DNA of 64,000 nucleotides from Rhizobium sophorae (GTDB taxonomy: Bacteria > Pseudomonadota > Alphaproteobacteria > Rhizobiales > Rhizobiaceae), in contig NZ_JABFCN010000022.1 in the NCBI RefSeq assembly GCF_013087515.1, positions 1 through 64,000 of the forward strand. The letters are read 5' to 3'. Shown here one piece after another: positions 58,141 to 64,000 of this stretch (the first letter of the stretch is position 1; each line of letters begins with the position of its first letter). The position numbers and the translations under genes are program-made. Under the pieces are notes generated by a model. The model worked only from the letters and a program-made list of their open reading frames with translations. It searched no databases and was not told the origin of the DNA.

Positions 58141-59157
58141 ATGGCAGCGTCAAGCCGATCCGGCAGCAGCCAATCCGGCAGCAGCAAGAAATTCTGGTTG
58201 CTGGGTGGAGGCGTCCTCCTGGCGATCGCGCTTTATACCGGCGGCTGGTTCTATGCGGCGTCGGCGTTGAAGACCACGGTGCTGAAGGCGATCGCGCCGC
58301 GCGACCAGGCAGGCGTCAGCGGCGAATGCTCCGATATCGAATTCCGCGGCTATCCCTTCCGTATCGGTCTGTTCTGCTCGAAGATCGACATCGACGACAA
58401 TGTCAACGGCGTCTCCGCCACCTTCGGCGCACTGCGTTCGGCAGCCCAGGTCTATGCGCCCGGCAATATCGTCTGGGAACTCGATTCGCCGGCCGAAATC
58501 CGCACCAGCAACGGCCTTTCGATCTCGGCCCAATGGACGAACCTGCAGGCGAGTCTTGCAACCAGGCTGCAGGGTATCGACCGCAGCTCGACTGTCATCG
58601 AGGGTCTGAAGGCTATGGCCTTCTCCTCCTACACCGGCCAGACCATGAGCTTCGATGCCGCCCGCACCGAAATCCATCTGCGCCAGAACGGTGCCGATCT
58701 CGACGGCGCGATCTCCGTGCAGGACGCCAATACGGCGATCAAGGACTGGCCCCAGATCTTCCCGAAATTGTCGGCGAGCATCGATCTGACCGTCGCCGGC
58801 AAAGCCGGCCTGATCGACGGCAGTGATCCGAGCGGCCTCAATGGCGCCACCGGCGACCTGCGCCGCATCGTCGCCGACATCGGCGACGGCAAGGTGATGA
58901 CGCTCACCGGCCCCTTCTCCTTCGACGAGCAGGGCTTCCTCTCTGGAAAATTCAAGCTGGAGATCGAACGGCTCGGCCCCTGGGGCGACAGCCTGAAACA
59001 GGCCTTCCCGGATATCGCCTCGACCGTCAACACGGCAACGAAACTCTTGAAGGCGCTTGCCGGCGGCGGCGATAAGGTCTCCGTCGATCTCGTCGTCGAT
59101 CGCGGCAATGCCACCGTCAGCGGCTTCATCCCGCTCGGCCGGATTCCGCCGATCTGA
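58141..59157 (+). CDS. DUF2125 domain protein
   Basis: A 338-residue protein of an alphaproteobacterial family of unknown function. A serine-rich N-terminus (MAASSRSGSSQSGSS) precedes one membrane anchor (FWLLGGGVLLAIALYTGGWFYAASAL) and a periplasmic domain with repeated beta-strand character and two cysteines near residues 60-80. GGAGA lies six bases before the ATG at 58141; a TTG at 58129 would add four residues. A terminator-like hairpin follows. Confidence 0.88.
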   Translation: MAASSRSGSSQSGSSKKFWLLGGGVLLAIALYTGGWFYAASALKTTVLKAIAPRDQAGVSGECSDIEFRGYPFRIGLFCSKIDIDDNVNGVSATFGALRSAAQVYAPGNIVWELDSPAEIRTSNGLSISAQWTNLQASLATRLQGIDRSSTVIEGLKAMAFSSYTGQTMSFDAARTEIHLRQNGADLDGAISVQDANTAIKDWPQIFPKLSASIDLTVAGKAGLIDGSDPSGLNGATGDLRRIVADIGDGKVMTLTGPFSFDEQGFLSGKFKLEIERLGPWGDSLKQAFPDIASTVNTATKLLKALAGGGDKVSVDLVVDRGNATVSGFIPLGRIPPI

Positions 59158-59166
59158 TACACCTCC

Positions 59167-59191
59167 CCCAAAACTGTCCAGTGGTTTTGGG
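59167..59191 (+). terminator. Hairpin after the DUF2125 gene
   Basis: CCCAAAAC pairs with GTTTTGGG around a nine-base loop, nine bases after the stop, inside a larger CCCCC / GGGGG frame. No T-run follows on the plus strand, so termination is only probable. Confidence 0.4.
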
Positions 59192-59261
59192 ATAGGGGGA
59201 TGCACAGGAAATAGGAACAGGCCTGAGCGCGTCGCATGATTACGGCTCGACGCGAGGCGCT

Positions 59262-59681
59262 TCAGGCAATTCGCTTGATGAAGAAGACTTCCGGGACCGA
59301 TTGCAGGCCGGGCAGCTCGATCGCGCCGGTTTCGGAGAATCCGTTGCGGCGATGCCAGTCCTGAGGCCGGCTTTCGTCGCATTCGCTCGACGTCATCAGC
59401 AGGCGGGCGCCGTCGCCGCGCATGGCGTCTTCCCAGGCGAGAAACAGCGCCGTTCCAACGCCCGACCGGCGGTGGCCGGGCAGGACGCGGATCATTTCCA
59501 TATAGGGAACCCTGCCCCAGAAGCGGGAGAAGCGGAGGAAACCGACAATCTCGCCGGCCTCCCTGGCAACCAGATATTCGCCGAGCGCCACGCACCGCGA
59601 TACCCACGCTTCACCGGCGCTGGCATCCTCGCGCACCAGCCAGTCGATATCCGCCAGGCCGGCGCTTGCCACCTCCACCAT
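59262..59681 (-). CDS. GNAT family N-acetyltransferase
   Basis: A 139-residue single-domain acetyltransferase. The acetyl-CoA loop is VLPGHRRSGVGTALFLAWED, and the C-terminal region has WHRRNGFSETGAIELPG. The substrate is unknown. It lies eight bases downstream of tyrC in the hisC-tyrC-GNAT string and so probably shares that transcript, without a clear metabolic link. Confidence 0.85.
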   Translation of the reverse strand: MVEVASAGLADIDWLVREDASAGEAWVSRCVALGEYLVAREAGEIVGFLRFSRFWGRVPYMEMIRVLPGHRRSGVGTALFLAWEDAMRGDGARLLMTSSECDESRPQDWHRRNGFSETGAIELPGLQSVPEVFFIKRIA

Positions 59682-59689
59682 CGCGGCGA

Positions 59690-60613
59690 TTACTTCTTAT
59701 CCAGCGCGTGGCGGCCGAAATCGGGCGCGTCGACATCCTGGCCAGCCTGGACGATCGAACGGCGGATGGCGCGCGTGCGGGTGAAGAGTTCGAAAATCTT
59801 GTCGCCCTCGCCCCAGCGGATGGCGCGCTGCAGATAGGCGAGATCCTCCGAAAAACGCGCCAGCATTTCGAGGATCGCATCGCGGTTGTGCAGGCAGACA
59901 TCGCGCCACATGGTCGGGTCGGAGGCAGCAAGGCGGGTGAAATCGCGAAAGCCGGAGGCGGAATATTTGATGACCTCAGACTCCGTCACCGTCTCCAGAT
60001 CGTCGGCCGTGCCGACGATATTGTAAGCGATGATATGCGGCAGGTGCGAGACGATGGCGAGCACCTTGTCGTGATGCTCAGCATCCATCTCGTCGACCTT
60101 CGAGCCCAGCGCTTCCCAGAAGTTGCGCAGCCGCTTTAGTGCCACCTCGTCGGTGCCGGCGACCGGCGTGAAGATGCACCAGCGACCTTCGAAGAGGCCG
60201 GGAAAGCCAGCATCCGGGCCGGATTTTTCGGTGCCGGCCAGCGGATGGCCGGGGATGAAATGCACATTACCAGGCATATGCGGCAGCATTTGCGCAATGA
60301 CAGAAGCCTTTGTCGAACCGACATCGGTGACGATGGCCCCGGGCTTCAGGTTTCCCGAGATCTCCCTCGCCACGCTTTCCGAAGCGCCGACCGGCACCGA
60401 GACGATCACCAGATCGGCATCCTTGACTGCATCCTGCGACGACGTCGTATAGCGATCGCCGAGGCCAAGCTCTTCCGCGCGCTTCAGCGTATCGGGGCTG
60501 CGTGTGGCGACGACGATCTCCCTTGCAACGCCAAGCCGCCTGATATCATAGGCGAGCGACGATCCGATCAGGCCGATGCCGATCAGCGCGATACGATCGA
60601 ACTGCACGCTCAT
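59690..60613 (-). CDS. tyrC: Prephenate/arogenate dehydrogenase
   Basis: A 307-residue enzyme of tyrosine synthesis, TyrA-type without a chorismate mutase domain. The NAD(P) motif is [15 protein letters not shown], and the catalytic histidine segment is [16 protein letters not shown]. It is first in translational coupling to hisC, whose stop overlaps its start by four bases; the long open frame upstream is inside hisC. The TyrC name follows alphaproteobacterial cyclohexadienyl dehydrogenases. Confidence 0.93.
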   Translation of the reverse strand: MSVQFDRIALIGIGLIGSSLAYDIRRLGVAREIVVATRSPDTLKRAEELGLGDRYTTSSQDAVKDADLVIVSVPVGASESVAREISGNLKPGAIVTDVGSTKASVIAQMLPHMPGNVHFIPGHPLAGTEKSGPDAGFPGLFEGRWCIFTPVAGTDEVALKRLRNFWEALGSKVDEMDAEHHDKVLAIVSHLPHIIAYNIVGTADDLETVTESEVIKYSASGFRDFTRLAASDPTMWRDVCLHNRDAILEMLARFSEDLAYLQRAIRWGEGDKIFELFTRTRAIRRSIVQAGQDVDAPDFGRHALDKK

Positions 60614-61719
60614 CGCTGATGACCCATGAATTCGGTGAGCGCGGCAATCACGCCGCGATTGGCCTCCTCCGGGCCGATGCTCATGCGCAGCGCATTGGCG
60701 AAGCCATAACCGCGCACGGCCCGCAGGATGTAACCGCGGCTCGTCAGCAAATCGTCGGCATCCGCGGCGCGCTTGCCGTCGATCTCGGGGAAATGGATGA
60801 GGACGAAATTGGCAACGGACGGCGTCACCTTCAGGCCGATCGCTTCGAGCGCCTGGGTTAGCGTCTCCACCCACATCTGGTTGAAGGAGACGGCCTGCTG
60901 GATGAAGGCCTGGTCCCGGATGGCAGCGGCGGCGGCGGCGATTGCCGGTGCGTTCAAGTTGAACGGCGCGCGCACGCGGTTCAGCGCGTCGACGATCTCG
61001 GCAGGCGCATACATCCAGCCGACGCGTAGCGCCGCAAGACCGTAAGCCTTCGAGAAGGTGCGGGTCATCACCACGTTGGCATTGGATGATACGACCTCGA
61101 TGCCGGCTTCATAATCGTTGCGGCGCACATATTCGGCGTAAGCCGCATCGAGCACCAGGACGACATGTTTCGGTAGTCCGGCCTGCAGGCGGCGGATCTC
61201 GCTGACGGAAACATAGGTGCCGGTCGGATTGCCGGGGTTAGCGATGAAGACGATCTTCGTCTTCTCCGTTACCGCGGCAAGGATCGCATCGACATCGACG
61301 GTATAGTCCTTCTCCTTGACGACGACGGGCGTGGCGCCTGCGCCCAGGATCTGGATCTTGTAGACGAGGAAGCCGTGCTCGGTGATGATGCCCTCGTCAC
61401 CGGCGCCAAGATAGACATGGCAGAGCAGGCCGAGCAACTCGTCGGAGCCGTTGCCGCAGAGGATGTTTGCCGGATTGAGGCCGTGCACGGCGGCGATTGC
61501 CTCGCGCAGTTCGATCGCCTGCCCGTCAGGATAACGCCCCAGATTGTCGGCAACCGCCTTGAAGGCCTCGATTGCCTTCGGGCTCGCGCCGAGCGGCGTT
61601 TCGTTGGACGAAAGCTTGTAGACGCGGGCAACGCCCGGCGCATGTTCCTTGCCCGGCACATAGGCTGCGATATCGAGAATACCGGGACGCGGAACGGGTT
61701 TGCTCATCTCAACGCTCAT
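60610..61719 (-). CDS. hisC: Histidinol-phosphate aminotransferase
   Basis: A 369-residue PLP aminotransferase. The cofactor lysine is K224 in [15 protein letters not shown], and the N-terminal [10 protein letters not shown] is typical. Next to tyrC it may also act on aromatic keto acids, since HisC-type enzymes often serve both pathways. The ATG at 61719 has AAGGT upstream; a second ATG is at 61707. Confidence 0.94.
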   Translation of the reverse strand: MSVEMSKPVPRPGILDIAAYVPGKEHAPGVARVYKLSSNETPLGASPKAIEAFKAVADNLGRYPDGQAIELREAIAAVHGLNPANILCGNGSDELLGLLCHVYLGAGDEGIITEHGFLVYKIQILGAGATPVVVKEKDYTVDVDAILAAVTEKTKIVFIANPGNPTGTYVSVSEIRRLQAGLPKHVVLVLDAAYAEYVRRNDYEAGIEVVSSNANVVMTRTFSKAYGLAALRVGWMYAPAEIVDALNRVRAPFNLNAPAIAAAAAAIRDQAFIQQAVSFNQMWVETLTQALEAIGLKVTPSVANFVLIHFPEIDGKRAADADDLLTSRGYILRAVRGYGFANALRMSIGPEEANRGVIAALTEFMGHQR

Positions 61720-61852
61720 GGTTCGACCTTGGAATTGCCGGTAAATCCGGGCTGAAAAACACCAAGTGGCATTAAAGCGGAATGCGATTGTTGTCGAGAG
61801 CTATGGGCGTGACACAAGCAGTTGGACACCGCCGGGAGCGACGTCAGCTCCA

Positions 61853-61954
61853 GCATAATTCCTTAAATCGGAATCGATTTACGGATAAAATTATGCAGCA
61901 TTCAAAGTGCTACAGCGTCCTTTGCGCGTCTCGAAAAGACGCGCGGCGCTGTCG
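61853..61954 (+). repeat. RIME-type element, copy C (partly coding)
   Basis: The best-preserved copy: the first palindrome is centred on TAAATCGGAATCGATTTA between GCATAATT and AATTATGC, and the second runs from CAGCGTCC to GGCGCTG around a GCGCGTCT / AGACGCGC stem. About half of it lies inside the 3' end of the methyltransferase gene. Confidence 0.8.
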
Positions 61955-62687
61955 TGCGTGTGGTCGGTACGCCGTGAGGTGCGAGAACCGGCACGAAGAC
62001 GCGGCGGGAGGCCCGCGCCGCAACCGGCAGCCCCTGATAGAGCCGCTTCTGCGCTTCGACGATGATGACGCCCGAAAAGGCCGGCCAAAGCGTTCGGCCG
62101 ATCCGCTCGAAGGCGCGCCGCAGGCGCAGGATGGTTCTGAGCTTCGAGGGCGGGAAGAACAGCGCTTCAGCCGTCGCGCCCGGCGTGAAGTTCGTCTCGC
62201 GCAGCAGATTTGTCAGCTGACCGCGAGAATAGGGCCGGCCCGAACCGAAGGGCGTATGCTCCATGCGTGCCCAGACGCCGCGCCGATTCGGCACGACGAT
62301 GACCAGCCGTCCGCCCGGCGCCAGCACCCGCCAGAGTTCCTTCAGCGTCTCGCGCGGGCTTTCGGCGAATTCCAGCGAATGCACCATCAGCACCCGGTCG
62401 ATCGAGGAATCCGGCAGCGGCAGTTCCTCGTCGAAGACAAGCGCAGTCGTCGAAAGCGAACCCATTGGCCAGTTCACCGCGCCCTGCCCGGCCGGCATAA
62501 AAGCGAAGGTGCGCTCGGTATCGGCCTGGAAGCGGTCGAGGAAGGGCACGGCGTAACCGAGACCGACCAGACGCTCCTGCGGCAGCCGCACCCAGAGCGA
62601 GGACAGCGCCATGGCGATCGACTGCTCGGCAAGACGTCCGAGCTCGGAATGATAAAACTGGCGTAAGTCGACGATATCGGCGTGCAT
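61902..62687 (-). CDS. Class I SAM-dependent methyltransferase (Methyltransf_11-like)
   Basis: A protein of about 261 residues. The middle has LPLPDSSIDRVLMVHSLEFAE and LWRVLAPGGRLVIVVPNRRG, typical of methyltransferase-11, while the first SAM motif is degenerate (LVGLGYAVPFLDRF). The final 17 or so codons (ending RRAKDAVAL) and the stop are inside a RIME-type repeat. The start is uncertain: ATG at 62687, or TTG at 62723 with AGAGG upstream, which would give 273 residues. It is divergent from gloB. Confidence 0.85.
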   Translation of the reverse strand: MHADIVDLRQFYHSELGRLAEQSIAMALSSLWVRLPQERLVGLGYAVPFLDRFQADTERTFAFMPAGQGAVNWPMGSLSTTALVFDEELPLPDSSIDRVLMVHSLEFAESPRETLKELWRVLAPGGRLVIVVPNRRGVWARMEHTPFGSGRPYSRGQLTNLLRETNFTPGATAEALFFPPSKLRTILRLRRAFERIGRTLWPAFSGVIIVEAQKRLYQGLPVAARASRRVFVPVLAPHGVPTTRTTAPRVFSRRAKDAVAL

Positions 62688-62776
62688 CTCGACAAATGTT
62701 ATCAGCGGGCGGTTGGACTTCAAGGCCGGAACCTCTACATTTCCGCGAGACTCCTGGGATAAGGGATTATTGAACG

Positions 62777-63547
62777 ATGAAACCTTTGGAATTAGACGTT
62801 TTTCTCTGCCGCACCGACAATTTCGGCGTTCTCGTGCACGATCCGGAGACAGGCTTTACCGCGGCGATCGATGCGCCGGAGGAGGCGCCGATTCTGGAAG
62901 CGGCGACACGTCGCGGCTGGAAAATCACCCATATCTTCACCACTCATCATCACACCGACCATGTCACAGCCAACCTGGCGCTGAAGGAACAGTTCGGCTG
63001 CGAGATCATCGGCCCGATCAACGAGGCCATTGCCATTCCCGGCCTCGATCGGACGATGGGCGATGGTGACAGCTTCCTTTTTGGCGACCACACGGTCAAC
63101 GTCATCGAGACGCCCGGCCACACCGCCGGCCACATCTGCTATCACTTCGTCGATGATAAGCTCCTCTTTGCCGCTGACACGCTGTTTGCGCTCGGCTGCG
63201 GCCGGCTGTTCGAACGCCCGGCCGCCGACATGTGGCATTCCCTGCAGAAACTCGCCGTGCTGCCCGATGAGACCGCCATCTATTTCGGCCATGAATACAC
63301 ATTGTCCAATGCCCGCTTCGCGCTGACCGTCGATCCCGACAATGAGCGACTGAAGAACCGCGCTGCCGAGATCGAGGCCTTGCGCGCCGACGGCAAATTC
63401 ACCATCCCGACGACGCTGGGGCTGGAAAAGGAAACCAACCCGTTTCTGCGCGCCGCCGATCCTGCGATCCGCCGCAATCTGCTGATGGAAGGCAAGACCA
63501 ACGAGGAAGTCTTTGCAGAGATCCGCAAGCGCAAGGACCATTTCTGA
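62777..63547 (+). CDS. gloB: Hydroxyacylglutathione hydrolase (glyoxalase II)
   Basis: A 256-residue metallo-beta-lactamase-fold enzyme that hydrolyses S-lactoylglutathione in methylglyoxal detoxification. The metal motif THHHTDH is at residues 56-62, with further ligands in TPGHTAGH and FGHEYT, and the C-terminal domain ends in the family [10 protein letters not shown] segment. The downstream cupin gene overlaps its stop by one base. Confidence 0.96.
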   Translation: MKPLELDVFLCRTDNFGVLVHDPETGFTAAIDAPEEAPILEAATRRGWKITHIFTTHHHTDHVTANLALKEQFGCEIIGPINEAIAIPGLDRTMGDGDSFLFGDHTVNVIETPGHTAGHICYHFVDDKLLFAADTLFALGCGRLFERPAADMWHSLQKLAVLPDETAIYFGHEYTLSNARFALTVDPDNERLKNRAAEIEALRADGKFTIPTTLGLEKETNPFLRAADPAIRRNLLMEGKTNEEVFAEIRKRKDHF

Positions 63548-63969
63548 TGTCGCCTGAGGACATCATCCGCGAACTCGGCATGCAGCCGCATCCCGAAGGT
63601 GGCTGGTACGTGCAGACGTTCCGCGATACGGCGGGCGGAGAACGCGGCCATTCGACGGCGATCTATTATCTGCTGGCCAGGGGGCAGCGTTCGCACTGGC
63701 ATCGTGTCCATGATGCGGCGGAGGTCTGGCATTACTACGCCGGCGCGCCGCTCTCGCTGCATCGGTCGGAAGACGGAACGGCAAGCGAGACCCTGACGCT
63801 CGGAACGAATCTTCCTGCCGGCGAGCGGCCGCAAGCAATCATTCCCGCCAATTGGTGGCAATCGGCCGAAACCCTTGGCGATTTCACCCTGGTCGGCTGC
63901 ACTGTCTCACCCGGCTTTGAATTTTCGAGCTTCGAGATGGCGCCGCCCGGTTGGAAGCCAGGCGGTTAA
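63547..63969 (+). CDS. DUF985 cupin-fold protein
   Basis: A 140-residue cupin of the DUF985 (Cupin_5) family: GGWYVQTFRD near the start and SHWHRVHDAAEVWHYYAG as the first cupin motif. It may bind a sugar or metal, but no function is known. It is coupled to gloB by a one-base overlap and ends 31 bases before the window edge. Confidence 0.9.
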   Translation: MSPEDIIRELGMQPHPEGGWYVQTFRDTAGGERGHSTAIYYLLARGQRSHWHRVHDAAEVWHYYAGAPLSLHRSEDGTASETLTLGTNLPAGERPQAIIPANWWQSAETLGDFTLVGCTVSPGFEFSSFEMAPPGWKPGG

Positions 63970-64000
63970 AGCCTATGCTGCAACCGCAGGCTGCGCCGGA

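Overview
The window reads as core chromosome of an alphaproteobacterium of the order Rhizobiales, most likely Rhizobium of the R. etli / R. leguminosarum group. The reasons are a high-GC sequence, the gene order M23 peptidase-clpB ... prmC-prfA-ptsP-lysC, the nitrogen-PTS enzyme I (ptsP), alphaproteobacterial families (DUF4167, DUF1178, DUF2125, TIGR02302), the argH-lptM-lysA-TIGR02302 string, and rhizobial intergenic mosaic-type palindromes. The assignment rests on remembered family and synteny knowledge; no database was searched. About 64 protein genes and one tRNA gene are supported. No phage, transposase, CRISPR array, rRNA or plasmid function was seen.

Layout. 0-12 kb: an M23 peptidase (probable RgsM polar-growth factor) convergent with clpB, then a leftward series DUF4167, prmC, prfA, ptsP, lysC. 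12-20.7 kb: ubiG rightward, then leftward operons comF-grxC-nitrilase-DUF1178, an isolated Flp pilin with a small membrane protein, and argJ-GNAT-mutT behind a parvulin isomerase. 20.9-26.5 kb: secA, a polysaccharide flippase and a BioF2-type acetyltransferase rightward. 26.5-31.5 kb: acyl-CoA synthetase and aldo/keto reductase divergent, then a TetR/MFS divergent pair with visible operator palindromes. 31.6-32.7 kb: tRNA-Leu(CAA) followed by small unrecognised genes, the only patch that looks accessory. 32.8-42.4 kb: cation/proton antiporter with a cNMP domain, membrane proteins, dsbB, HNH nuclease, AlkA-type glycosylase, gluQ, YihY, an SDR, a HIG1-like protein, a cobalamin adenosyltransferase and a rhomboid protease. 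42.6-45.5 kb: etfBA-hbdA and an unlisted 30-residue ORF. 45.5-52 kb: tlpA divergent from argH-lptM-lysA-TIGR02302. 52.2-59.2 kb: CpdR-like regulator and hpt, then ftsE-ftsX-ydcF-plsC, chaC, DUF2125. 59.3-64 kb: hisC-tyrC-GNAT, a methyltransferase, gloB and a DUF985 cupin.

Functionally the window is housekeeping: translation termination (prfA/prmC), protein quality control and export (clpB, secA, PpiC-type isomerase, dsbB, tlpA), envelope growth and division (RgsM-like peptidase, ftsEX, plsC, ydcF), amino-acid synthesis (lysC, lysA, argJ, argH, hisC, tyrC), and electron transfer from acyl-CoA oxidation (etfBA, hbdA, an acyl-CoA synthetase).

I did not find a clear new multi-gene system. The observations most worth a second look are: a repeat that supplies the C-terminus and stop codon of a methyltransferase (61853-61954); a triple-ACGT operator-like palindrome in the etf promoter; a nested palindromic repeat at 40770-40859; a 30-residue membrane microprotein with a strong ribosome binding site (45424-45516); an orphan hairpin with a T-run between lysC and ubiG; TetR/MFS operator palindromes; and a GluQRS that lacks the zinc-site cysteines.
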